A stretch of DNA of 50,191 bases, from contig NZ_JAGRPF010000075.1 in assembly GCF_020439865.1 (NCBI RefSeq), positions 1 through 50,191 on the forward strand. Direction: 5' to 3'. The notes below the pieces were generated by a model. The model ran no database searches and was not told the origin of the DNA. It worked only from the letters and a program-made list of their open reading frames with translations. The stretch is from Prosthecobacter sp. (GTDB lineage Bacteria > Verrucomicrobiota > Verrucomicrobiia > Verrucomicrobiales > Verrucomicrobiaceae). Position numbers and translations under genes: made by a program. Each line of letters starts with the position of its first letter. Positions within the stretch are counted from its first letter, which is position 1. Below, in pieces: positions 8,684 through 20,100 of the stretch.

Positions 8684-10080
8684 GCGAGGATGTCCTTGAT
8701 GACCTTCGCACCTTCCACCCCGCTCAGGCGCGCATCAAGTCCTTGGAATTTGAAGCTGAAGGCGTCGTGCTGGATGCCGAGCTGATGAAGCATCGTCGCA
8801 TGCAGGTCGTGAACGGTCGTGATCTTCTCGATGGCGGCGTAGCCGAGGTCGTCGGTCGCTCCGTGAACGATGCCGCCTTGGATGCCGGCACCAGCAAGCC
8901 ACACGGACATCGCCTTGTTGTGATGATCGCGCCCGCTGCCGCCTTGCGACATTGGTGTGCGGCCGAATTCGCCCGCCCAGACGATGAGCGTCTCGTCGAG
9001 CATGCCGCGTTGCTTCAAATCGGTGATGAGCGCCATGCACGCGCGGTCGATTTCCTCAGCCTTGAGCTTCACGCCCTCCTTCACGCCGCCGTGATGGTCC
9101 CAGTCCTTGTGATAAAGCTGGATGAATCGCGTGCCGCGCTCGGCAAGGCGACGCGCGAGCAGGCAGTTGGAGGCAAACGAGCCATCACCCGGCGTGCAGC
9201 CGTAAAGTTCCAGCGTTTTGGCGCCTTCCTTGGTGACATCCATCAAATCCGGCACGCTCGCCTGCATCTGGAACGCCATTTCATACTGCGCAATGCGCGT
9301 GGCGATCTCGGGATCATCGACGAGCGCGTCACGCTGCTTGTTGAGCATGTTGATTGCCGCCACGTCGCGCTCTTGCTGCTCTCGCGTGATTCCATTCGGA
9401 TTGGTGAGATACAAAACGGGATCGCCCTTCGCGCGAAGCTGTACGCCTTGATACTTCGACGGCAAAAAGCCGCTGCTCCACTGCCGCGCGGCGATGGGCT
9501 GATTCTGCCCGCCTTTGCCAAGCGAGGTCAAAACGACGAATCCCGGAAGATCCGACGCCTCCGTGCCGAGTCCATACGTCACCCACGCGCCCATGCTCGG
9601 CCGTCCGGCGATCTGCGAGCCCGTGTTCATGAACATGTGCGCCGGATCGTGGTTGATCGCATCTGTCGTCATGCTGCGAACGAGGCAGATGTCGTCGATC
9701 ACGCTGCCGATCTGCGGAAACAGCTCGCAGAGCTCGATCTGGTTCTTCCCGAACTTCGCGAACTTGTGCTGCGGCCCGAAACAGTTCAGCGGCTTGCCCT
9801 GAAGCTGCGCGAGCTGCTGTCCCTTTGTGAACGACTCCGGCATCGGCTTGCCATCCATCTCCGCCAGCTTCGGCTTCGGATCGAATGTCTCCAGATGCGA
9901 TGGCCCGCCCGCCATCGTCAGCCAGATCACCCGCTTCGCTTTCTGCGGCAGCGGCAGGTTCCCGAGCACGCCCTTCACCGGAGCCCCAAAAGCCGGACGC
10001 ATCAGCGACGCGAGCGCGACCGCACCGAGTCCCTGCGATGTTTTGCCCAGAAAGGCGCGGCGGTGGAGAGGAGTAGTCAT
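8680..10080 (-). CDS. DUF1501 exported protein, copy A
   Basis: A 466-residue protein with a Tat-like leader (HRRAFLGKTSQGLGAVALASL). DUF1501 hallmarks are IWLTMAGGPSHLETFDPKP near residue 50, VRSMTTDAINHD, QLYHKDWDHHGG, WAGEFGRTP and a terminal GLDARLSGVEGAKVIKDIL. The family belongs, as I recall, with the alkaline phosphatase/sulfatase-like fold, but its biochemical role is unknown. In this phylum it normally sits beside a PSCyt1-DUF1549-DUF1553 gene. This copy has none, and its only tight neighbour is the esterase, with a 4-nt overlap. It is strongly similar along its whole length to the DUF1501 protein at 30374-31795. The start at 10080 faces a plus-strand gene 77-104 bp away, so the interval probably holds divergent promoters. 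Confidence 0.92.
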   Translation of the reverse strand: MTTPLHRRAFLGKTSQGLGAVALASLMRPAFGAPVKGVLGNLPLPQKAKRVIWLTMAGGPSHLETFDPKPKLAEMDGKPMPESFTKGQQLAQLQGKPLNCFGPQHKFAKFGKNQIELCELFPQIGSVIDDICLVRSMTTDAINHDPAHMFMNTGSQIAGRPSMGAWVTYGLGTEASDLPGFVVLTSLGKGGQNQPIAARQWSSGFLPSKYQGVQLRAKGDPVLYLTNPNGITREQQERDVAAINMLNKQRDALVDDPEIATRIAQYEMAFQMQASVPDLMDVTKEGAKTLELYGCTPGDGSFASNCLLARRLAERGTRFIQLYHKDWDHHGGVKEGVKLKAEEIDRACMALITDLKQRGMLDETLIVWAGEFGRTPMSQGGSGRDHHNKAMSVWLAGAGIQGGIVHGATDDLGYAAIEKITTVHDLHATMLHQLGIQHDAFSFKFQGLDARLSGVEGAKVIKDILA

Positions 10081-10184
10081 GCCTTCAGAACGTAGATAGC
10101 ACTGCTGAGTTTTCCACGCAGGCGCTGGCTTCTGAAAAGAACCCGCACATTCGCAAAATGCCTTTCATTTTACTGCATTACCCG

Positions 10185-10847
10185 ATGCGTTCTCCCGCCT
10201 TCATCCAATGTCTGACGCTGCTTGCATGTGGCGCGTTAACCTGCGTTGGGCAGGACACCCTGTTCGATGAGCCTCTTTGGGCACGCGATGGGTTGACGCG
10301 TTCCACGAACGCTTTCGCCCGAGTGACTCGTGTGCCACATCCCGAGGATGCGACAGTGTCCGCCTTGCATTGTGAGCGAGAGTCGCGTTGGTGGGGGCGG
10401 TTGCTCGTGGTTCGCCGCGATGGGGACAACGTGAAAAGTTTCGTCCCTTTGCCTCAAGACTATCTCGATGGTGCAGGCCATTATGTCCGAGATCTATCGT
10501 GGCGCAAAATTCGAGATGTTGGCTGGGTGCTGCAAGTTTTCACAAGCACGCATCGAGGGAATGGATCGCTCTGGCTGCTGGAGTTCAAAGATGGCCGGTC
10601 AAGGACACTGATGACGACACGAGCGGTGGCTGACAACTATGAGCGCTGGTTTGATCGCGGGCAGTTGCAGATCGAGCATCTTGACGGTGATGTTTCCAAG
10701 CCAATTGCACTACGACTGCACGGAATTGAGCATATCATTAATGAGGCAGGGTGTCAGTTGGACAAAAAGGTGGACGAGCAGTGGGTTTGGGACGGTGCCA
10801 AGCGCGTGTTTGTTATCCAGAACAACATTCAATCGCCGTCAAAATGA
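10185..10847 (+). CDS. small secreted protein of unknown function
   Basis: I do not recognise a family. From the ATG at 10185 the product has 220 residues with an N-terminal hydrophobic segment (FIQCLTLLACGALTCVGQ) that reads as a signal peptide. A lipobox-like LLAC is present, but the lipidation site is uncertain. An ATG 27 nt upstream (10158) would add MPFILLHYP. The mature part is rich in Trp, Arg and Asp, with predicted short beta-strands (WWGRLLVVRRDGDNVKSFV, GSLWLLEFKDGRSRTL). The gene stands alone between the divergent DUF1501 gene and the giant protease-adhesin gene, on the same strand as the latter and about 300 bp before it. Confidence 0.6.
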   Translation: MRSPAFIQCLTLLACGALTCVGQDTLFDEPLWARDGLTRSTNAFARVTRVPHPEDATVSALHCERESRWWGRLLVVRRDGDNVKSFVPLPQDYLDGAGHYVRDLSWRKIRDVGWVLQVFTSTHRGNGSLWLLEFKDGRSRTLMTTRAVADNYERWFDRGQLQIEHLDGDVSKPIALRLHGIEHIINEAGCQLDKKVDEQWVWDGAKRVFVIQNNIQSPSK

Positions 10848-10852
10848 TAGAA

Positions 10853-10919
10853 CCAGAATGAGGGATGATGAAGCTCGAAGGCCGAATGTTTCGATCGGTG
10901 CATTGGAGCTTCATTCTGG
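10853..10919. other. imperfect inverted repeat after the 10847 stop
   Basis: ATGAAGCTC (10868-10876) pairs with GAGCTTCAT (10906-10914), and outer CCAGA (10853-10857) pairs with TCTGG (10915-10919), leaving a 10-nt bulge on the left arm. It begins 6 nt after the upstream stop codon. No T-run follows, so it is not a standard intrinsic terminator. It may be an RNA hairpin or an eroded repeat. Confidence 0.4.
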
Positions 10920-11143
10920 ACGCAGACACTCATTTCCTCCTGCCCACATTTTCAATTCTTCCTCCGTCCGCATGGCAAGGGTGATGTGTTCCTAGTCGGG
11001 GGCGAGATGTCATGGATACGGGGAATTTTACGCCTGGTGATCATGCTTTTCAGCTCTGGACTGCATCCTCGGTGCTTATGGCAGGGTACTCCTTGCCAAG
11101 GAGCGGATAGCACGGGTATAACGCAGGTATTATTCCTTAAAAC
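10920..11143 (+). promoter_or_regulatory. upstream region of the giant gene
   Basis: A non-coding interval before the 15.6-kb gene. The only structure I can point to is the inverted repeat CTCCTT-gcc-AAGGAG at 11089-11103, about 40 bp before the ATG. The start codon is preceded by an AT-rich ATTATTCCTTAAAAC stretch with no clear Shine-Dalgarno sequence. I cannot assign -35/-10 boxes with confidence. Given the size of the gene, its promoter is expected here. Confidence 0.35.
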
Positions 11144-14100
11144 ATGAAAAAGAGTCTGATACCGATTGCGGCGTCTGCTGGAGTCCTTGTGCTGATTTTG
11201 CTCCTCGCTGTGACCCGGCGACCGGGGCAGTCTATAAAGGGCATTCGTAGAGACGTGGTGTCGGGCTCTTCTGGCAAGATGGTGTCGAAGGCGGATGTCC
11301 AGAACGTATCCTTGAGCAAGGGAGACGGCCCGATGACGAATTTTGATGCGAGAAGAGCAGTAATGCCGGCCTTCCAAGAGGCGCGGAGGCAGGCCCTCGA
11401 AGGGTTGCGTGCGGAAATTCCGGGAGTCACGGTGGATTTTGATCCCGTGACCGGGTCGCCGAAGTGGGTGGGATCGACGGCGAGGCTGCTGACAGGTTTG
11501 CCGGAGCAGGGCGCCGCGCAGGACGCGGACGCACCGGTGCGGAACTTCATCAATGCGCATCGCGAGGTGTTCGGCCATGGTGCGGAGAGCATTGATACGG
11601 CACGGCGGGTGACGGATTACTCCACGACGCGCGGGCCTTCACGCAAGGTGGTGTGGCACCAGCAGCATGAGGGGATCGACATTTTCGAGGCAGTTTTGCA
11701 GGCGAATCTCACGACGAAGTCTGAGTTGATCAACATCGGGAGCCAATTCATCCCGGACCCGGCAGCGGCAGCCCAAGGCGCGCGGCCGAAGCTCGCTGTC
11801 GAAGAAGCGGTGGCAGCCGCCGGTCGCAACTTGGGGGAAAACATGACGGCGGAGACTGTGCGCGAGATGGCACCACCCGCAGAGCAGCCAGACAGGCGGC
11901 AGCAGTTCCGCGCCGCGTTACTGACGGACGCAGATGCGAAACTCACGTGGCTGCCCATGGACGAAAACAGCATGCGCCTGACTTGGGACGTTACGCTGAC
12001 AAGCCGCAGCAGGGCTGAAATGTATCGCGTGCTCGTGGATGCCGACAACGGAGACGTGCTGGTGCGCCAGTCTCTTACCGCCTACATCAGCGATGCGACC
12101 TATCGTGTGTTCACCGCAGAGAGTCCGACGCCGATGTCCCCGGGGCACGAAAAGCCTTCCAGTCTTCAACCATTGCCTGTAAGCCGAGTTTTGGTCACGC
12201 TGCCTGCTCTCAACACCACGGCTTCACCGAATGGCTGGATCAACGACGGTGACAACATGACGAGCGGAAACAACTCGGATGCGTACACGGACACGAATGC
12301 CGACAACGTGGCCGATCTGCCGCGAACCACCGGAACGGGGCGTGTATTCGACTTTCCTCACAACTTGACCCAGGAGCCGTCCAATTTGAAGGACGCTTCA
12401 GTGACGCAGCTCTTCTACTGGACGAATTTCATGCATGACCGCATGTATGAATTCGGCTTCACCGAGGCGGCAGGGAATTTCCAAGTCGACAATTTTGGTC
12501 GCGGCGGCGTGGGAAACGATCCAGTCAATTCGGAGGCTCAAGACGGAAGCGGAACTAACAACGCGAATTTCTCGACACCGACGGATGGAAGTCGCGGACG
12601 CATGCAAATGTTTAACTGGACGAACCCAACTCCAGATCGAGACGGCTCGTTCGAAGCCGAAGTTGTTCTGCATGAGTACGGCCATGGCGTGAGCAATCGA
12701 CTCGTTGGAGGTCCTTCGGTCACGATCACGGCGCTGAGCACTCAAGGTATGGGTGAAGGCTGGTCAGACTTTCTCGGTCTTGCTCTCACGGCCCAGCCTT
12801 CTGACAATCCTCACGGAAACTGGGCACGTGCAGGATGGAGTCGCTATCTCACCAGCGGCTGGTACTCGGAGAACTATTACTACGGTGCCCGGCGCTACAG
12901 CTACTGCACGGACATGCTCAAGAATCCTCATACGCTCAAGGATATCGATCCCACACAGGTGGACTGGCACACGAACGTGCCGAGAAATCCGACCTACGCG
13001 GCCACGCAGGACGCCACGCAGGTGCATTATCAGGGGACGGTCTGGGCTGTCACCCTCTGGGACATGAGGGCCAACATGATCCTGAAGCACGGTTTCGCCA
13101 TCGGCAACGACCGGGCCATATTCTTGGTGGCGGAAGGAATGAAATACGCGCCGGCGAATCCGAGCTTTATCCAAGCTCGCGACGGCATCCTGCAGGCCGC
13201 GCTCGTCAACCACCCGGAAGACCTCGGTGAGGTATGGACGGCGTTTGCCAAGCGCGGGATGGGCGACGGGGCTACCGCACCCGCCAGCACGACCACAACC
13301 GGCGTTCTGGAGCAGTATGATGTGCCCGACAGCTTGGAAATCAGCGATCGCAGCGGTTGGAACATCGAAGGCAAAAAGGGTGGTCCTTTTTCTCCCGCGA
13401 CCAAAACGCTCACATTGAGCAACGACGGTGCTTCGGCGATCAACTGGAGTTCAGATCCGAACTGCTCGTGGCTCAGCGTGAGCCCGGCGAGTGGAACGCT
13501 CAGCGCAGGCGCCAATGTGACAGTCACGATCACGACGCAGGCGAATTTGATCGAACCGGGCTTTCACAGCACGAATCTTGTTTTCACAAACACCGGGACA
13601 AGTTTCAATCAACCCATCGGCGTGCGTCTTTATGTGACGCCACCCGTGGCGGTGAGCTTTGATTTGAGCGCCGATCCGGGCTGGACCACCAGCGGGCAGT
13701 GGGCCTATGGCACGCCTGCGGGTGCTGGAGGCACCTCGGGCGGGGGAGCTGGCAATGCTGATCCGGCCAGCGGCGCGACTGGCAGCAATGTGTTCGGTGT
13801 CAACCTGGCTGGCAATGTCGCCACTGCCGTCGGCGGGCCGTTTTATCTCACGAGCACACCGGTGGACCTTTCGGCACGGAAGACGACGCGGCTGCGCTTC
13901 AAGCGCTGGCTGAACACGAACGTGCTCAGCAGCACGCGGACCACGGTTGAGGTGAGTGCCGACGGCACGACGTGGCGGGAGGTGTTTGTAAATCCTGGTA
14001 CGGCCATCACGGACAGTGCCTGGCAGACGATGGAGTATGACATCTCCACCATCGCGGACCAGCAGCCGGCGGTGCAGGTGCGCTGGAGTTATCAAAACGT

Positions 14101-17100
14101 GGTCGCAGGCACGGCCTATTCGGGCTGGAACATCGATGACGTGGAGTTTCTGGGCGAGACGACGGCACAGTTCAGCATAGTGGCGGCCTCCTCTGCGGTG
14201 GAGACAGACGCGCCTTTTACGGCCACATTGAATCTCAACCTCCCGCAGGAATCGGATGTGACGGTGAACCTGTCCTCGAGCAACCCTGCTGCGGCCACGG
14301 TGCCAGCTAGCCTCACCCTGCTGGCCGGGGAGACCTCGAAGACGTTCAACATCACCCCGGTGGACGATGCCGAGCTGGATGGCACGCAGACAACGGTGAT
14401 CACGGCCAGCACGGTGGCAAACATCGCGGCGGGCACACACGTGCTGGCGGTGACCGACAGCGAGACGGCGGTCCTGACGCTCACGGCACCTGGAAGTGTC
14501 ACGGAGGGCTCGACGGGTCTGAGCGGCAGTGTGAGTGTGAGCACGGCACCAACGCAAAGCATCACCGTGCAGCTCAGCGCGGCTTCTTCACGTCTTCAGG
14601 TGCCTGCGAGCGTGGTGATCCCGGCAGGCGGCGCGGGGCCGGTGAGTTTCACTTTTGATGCGGCGGATAATCTGCTGGCCGAGGGGCCACAAAACGTCGT
14701 CTTGACCGCCAGCGTGCCCAATTGGACGCCTGGCACGGCCAGCGTGACGGTGAATGATGACGAATCCCCCGCCATCGTGCTCACCGGACCTGCCGTCCTA
14801 CGTGAGGGAGACGGACCTCAGACTTACACCGTCACGGTGAACACGGTGCAAGCCTCTGATTTGACGCTGAATCTGGCATCTGATGAGCCCGGTGAGCTGA
14901 CCGTGCCTGCGACAGTGGTGATCCCCGCCGGGCAGTTCAGCGCCAGCTTTGACGCGGCCCCTCAGGATGACTCCGACCTGGACGGGGTTCAAAGTGCCAC
15001 TTTAACCGCCAGCGGGTCGGGCTTCCCGGACGCCACACGGTTGGTGAGCATCGCGGATAATGATGTGAGCGCCTACAGCTTTGCCGCCATCGCCAGTCCG
15101 CAGAAGCGAAACAAGGCCTTTGATGTGATCATCACGGCACGGGACATCAACGGTGCGGTCATCACCAATCACAGCGGCAGTGTTACGCTGTCTTCCGCCT
15201 CAGCCGGCGACCCGCCGCCATTCACACCAGGCAGCGTCACCGGCTTCTTCAACGGCGTCGCCACCACAGCCTTGTCCGTGACGGCCGCAGCCACCGCGAT
15301 GACTCTGACGGCGACCGATGGCGGAGGGAAAACCGGTCTCAGCAATGCCTTCGACGTGCAGCCGGTTGCCCATGACACCTTCGTATTCAGCGGGATGCCC
15401 GCCACCGCAAATGCGGATGCTCTTTTCAATGCCACCGCCACCGCCGTGGACGACCAAGGCGACACTGTCACGAGCTACACGGACCCGACGGTGGTGGACA
15501 TCCTCGGCTCTTACTTTGATCGCGTCGTGGGTTCCACGAGCGCCACCACAAGCACCGACAAGGTTCACAACACCGCCGCGCATGACTCTCGCTGCCAGAT
15601 CATTTACACCGCGGCGGAGCTGGGCGCGGTGCCGAAGCTGATCTCCGCTCTGGCCCTCTGGCGCCTCACCACAGGCGGCCAGGCCATGAGCAATTATAAA
15701 ATCCGGCTGAAGCACACCACGCTGGACCATTTTGACGGCCGGACCTGGGAGGAGGGTGACTGGACGACGGTTTACACATCTGCCAGTTTCACGGCGAGCG
15801 GTTCCTTCCATGCCTTCAACCTCAAACCTTTCGCCTACGATGGTGCGCGAAACCTCATGGTGGACATCAGCTTTGACAACACCAGCGCATCCACCGCCGG
15901 AACGCTGCGCCAGACACCCGCCGCCACGAACCGCATGCTGAGCGGCACGAGCGACAGCACTCACGGTGATCCTACGACTTGGACAGCGGCCAGTGGACCC
16001 GTGCCGGTGATCTCAAACGAACTGCCGACAATGAGTTTTTACGAGGCGCGTTCCTTCGGCCCTATCCCGGCCTCGCCAGTGGCCTTCACCAACGGGACGT
16101 GGAACGGGCAGGCTGTGGGGCCGATCAGTGGCAGCATGTGGCTGCGGGCCACCGCCCCCTCCGGAGTGACCGGCCTGAGCAGTTTGATCACTCTATTCAA
16201 CCTGAGCTCCACCGTCGGCACGGACACGGTGTTCAGCGATGGCTTTGAAACAGGAGTGCTCGGTGCCTCATGGAGCACGACGGGCAACAGCGGCGCCACG
16301 GCACGCACCCAGGTGACATCGCTCAACACTCCGAAGACCGGCACCTATCACCTCACGATGGACACCACGAGCACTGTCACGGGCACTTTCGCGGCAAACC
16401 GGCCCACGCTCACGCTGAATCTCGCCGGACGGAAGAATGTCTCGCTGGAGTGGTTCGCGAAGAGCTTCGCGGAAGAAAGCCATTCTCCGACGCTGACGGG
16501 CCCGCTGGGCACCTTTGGCTTCACGATGAATTACGATGGCGTGGCGATCAGCCAGGATGGTGTCACCTGGGTGGAAGTGAGTTCCTTGCGAGGTCTTTCC
16601 TCAACCTATGGCGGCACGGCGACACGGGTGACCCTTGATCCGATTATTCAACGCCTCGGCTGGAGCTTCAACAGCACCTTCCAGCTTCGCTTCTCCCAGT
16701 ATGACGACCAGGCCATCCCGAATGACGGCATCGGCATCGACGACGTGGCGGTGAAGGCCAATCCCACGACGTCGATTGCCGTGAACCTGCCACCCACGAT
16801 CACCGAGGGCACCTCCAACCAGGCAGTGACCGTGACTCTGCCTGCCGCCGCTGCCTCCAATACGAGCATCACCCTGACCTCGAACGCGCCCGCCCGCCTT
16901 AGCATCGTCTCGCCGGTCACCATCCTCGCCGGACAAACGAGCGCCAGCACCACCATGAGCGCACCGCAAAACAACTTCGCGGATGTGGGCAAGGGAGTCA
17001 TCGTCACTGCCAGCGCCACCGGCCAGACCACCAGCTACACGCACATCCGCGTGGTGGATGACGAGCAGCCGGTGCTCACGCTGGCCTTGCCCGCCAGTGT

Positions 17101-20100
17101 CACGGAGGGCGGCTCTTCAGCCACCGGCACCGTTTTCATCGAGCCCATTCAGCCTGTCACCACCACGGTTTACCTGACTTCAGGCAACACAGCACAGGCC
17201 ACCGTTTCCAACTTTGCCACCATTTCCGCCGGCTCCCGTTCTGGCACCTTCCTGATCACACCCGTCAATGATGTGCTCCTTGACGGCACACAGTCCGTCA
17301 GCCTCACCGCGGTCGGTCAGGGGCTCGTTTCCACCAGTGCCAGTGTTGACGTGCTCGACAATGAACCCGTGACGCTCACCGTCACTCCGCCTTCCATACT
17401 TAGTGAGGGCGGTGTCCCTGGCGTCGGCACCATCGCTATTTCTGGGCCGCGCGCTGTGGACACAATCGTCACGCTGGTCTCCAGTGACACGACGGAGGCC
17501 ACGGTGCCCGGCACCGTCGTCATCCCAGCCGGCCAGACCACCACCAACTTCCAGGTCTTCCCGATGGAAGACAGCGTGCAGGACGGCACCCAAAGCGTGG
17601 CCATCACCGCCAGTGCCGAAGGCTTCTCCGATGGCAGCACCACGCTGAATGTACAGGACAACGACCCCGCCGCGTTCGAATGGACGGTGATTCCCTCGCC
17701 CCAGACTCGAAACGCGTCCTTTGCCGTCACAATCACCGCGCGTGATGCCACGGACAGCACGCTCACGGGATTCAACGGCAGCGTGACGCTCTCCGCCCAG
17801 TCCGGAGCTGGCACATTGCCGCTTTCCGCCGCAGCATCCGGGACCTTTGTCAACGGTGTGTGGAATGGAACCCTGGCAGTGGGAGCTGCGGCCTCGGATG
17901 TGACGCTCCTCGCCACGGGCGTCGATGGTGCCACGGGCACTTCGGACGCCTTTGACGTGATCTTGGGAGGGGCGGCGGTATCGTTGGCCTTTGCGCCGGT
18001 CACATCGCCGCATGCGGCAGGCACCGTCATCCCGGTGCAGGTGAGCGCGGTGGATGCAGCAGGCTTGCTGGTGAATGAAACGACGGGCCCCGTCTCGGTG
18101 GAGCTAGTCACTTCGCCCGGAGGGGTCGTGGTGGCCTCTGCCAGTCTCACGCTGGTGAATGGAGCGGCCGGCACCAATTTTCAGGTGCCTGCCGGGATCT
18201 CCGCAGTGCGTCTTCAAGCCACGTCAGGCATGCTCACCGGCCAAGGCGGCGTGTTTGTCATCGAATCGCCCGCTCTCATCTCCTACCCGCCGCCGCAGGT
18301 GGTGTTCAGCGATGGCTTTGAAGACCCCGCCTTCAAACCGGAGTGGACGATCACCGGCGCTGGCACGCACCGCACCATTGTGACGACCTCCAACGGACCG
18401 CGCTCAGGCGCACGCCATATGACCATGGACTCCACCACAAGCGGCTCACTCGCCCGCAACGAGGCCACGTTGACTTTAGACCTCGCTGGGAAGGATGATG
18501 TGGAGCTAAGCTTCTGGATGAAGGAAAGCGGGGACGAGGACAACGGGCCTCCCAGCCTGCCTTTCACGGGCGGCGCGGACTTCGACGGCGTGGCCGTCAG
18601 CATGGACGGGAACACCTGGTATGAAGTCAAAGGCCTGCGCACCGCGGATGGCATCAGCAGCACCTACACGCAGTTCAAGGTGAACCTGACCGCCGCTGCC
18701 GCCACCCACGGCCTCACACTGGGCTCCGCTTTCAAAATCCGCTTCAACCACTATGACGACTACCCGTTCACCACGGACGGTTTCGCTTTCGACGACGTCA
18801 CCGTCACCGCGAACGCCTACACACCTCCGGAGCCCGTGGCCACGCTGTTCGAGGATGACTTCGAAAGCGGTGTCTTCAGGCCGCAATGGGCCATCACCGG
18901 CACCGGCAACCATCGCACCCAGATCACCAGCCAGCAGACGCCGCGTGGGAGTTACCACATGCTCATGGATGTGTTCGCTACGGGCAACGGACGCAATGAG
19001 GCCACGCTCACACTGGATGTCAGCGGGCATCAGGACCTGGCGCTGAAGTTTTGGATGAAGGAAAACAGTGACGAGGACCAGGCGCCGCCGACGAATCCCT
19101 TCACGGGCGGTGCCGATTTCGACGGCGTGGCCGTCAGCACGGACGGTGACACCTGGTATGAGGTGCAGGCCCTGCGGGGCACGGCCTCCACCAACACCTA
19201 TCAGGAGTTCACCGTCGATCTCAGCGCCGCTGCCAGCGCTTTCGGATTCTCTCCCGGTGCAGGCTTCAAAATTCGCTTCAATCACTTCGACAACTCCCCT
19301 TGGGCATCAGGGGATGGCTTCGCCTTTGACGACGTCCGCGTCACGGGACGACCGGAACAGAAACTCCTGCTGAGCGCTCCCGCCACCCTCGCCGAAGGCG
19401 GCGGCGCCGTGGCAAATGTGACCCTGCCTGCCGTGCGGGCGGTGGACACAATCGTCACGCTCGCCACAAACCGCCGGGATGGAGTCACGGTGCCCGCTTC
19501 CATCACCATTCCGGCGGGTGACACCGTCTCCGCGGATTTTACCATCACCGCCGTCCAGGATGCCTTTCTGACCGGAAACCTGCCTGTGCAGGTCGTCGCC
19601 ACGGCGGAAGGCTTTCACCGCAGCGTGATCGAATTGACCGTTCTGGACGATGAAACTCCCGCAGGTTTCGATTTGAGCCTCCCGGCCACTTTGGCGGAAG
19701 GTGGAACAATCAGCGGTAGTGTTTCCATCACCTCCGCGAACCTGTTCGATCTCTCCGTGGTCCTTTCCGCCTCGCCATCGCTCGGTTTGACGCTGCCGTC
19801 TTCCATCTCCTTGCCCGCCGGAGCCACCAGCGCCTCGTTTGACCTCATCAAGGCCGAGAACAACACCATCCTCGAATCAGCGAGCACCACCATCACGGCT
19901 TCGCTCGCTGGTGGCAGCGACTCTGCCGCAGTCGCTCTCACAGACAATGACGCCTCGGCACCGCTGGTCATCACTCTCCCGGCCGCCGTGCTGGAGAGCG
20001 CCGCGCCGCTCACCGGCAGCGTCGGCTTTGCCGCACCGATCATCACCGGCACGGATGTGACCGTTACTCTCGCCAGTTCAGATGCCAGCTCACTCACCGT

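Noticed and set aside
8743..10095. 450-codon plus-strand frame over DUF1501 copy A
   Set aside because: It is an antisense shadow. The minus strand encodes an unambiguous DUF1501 protein.
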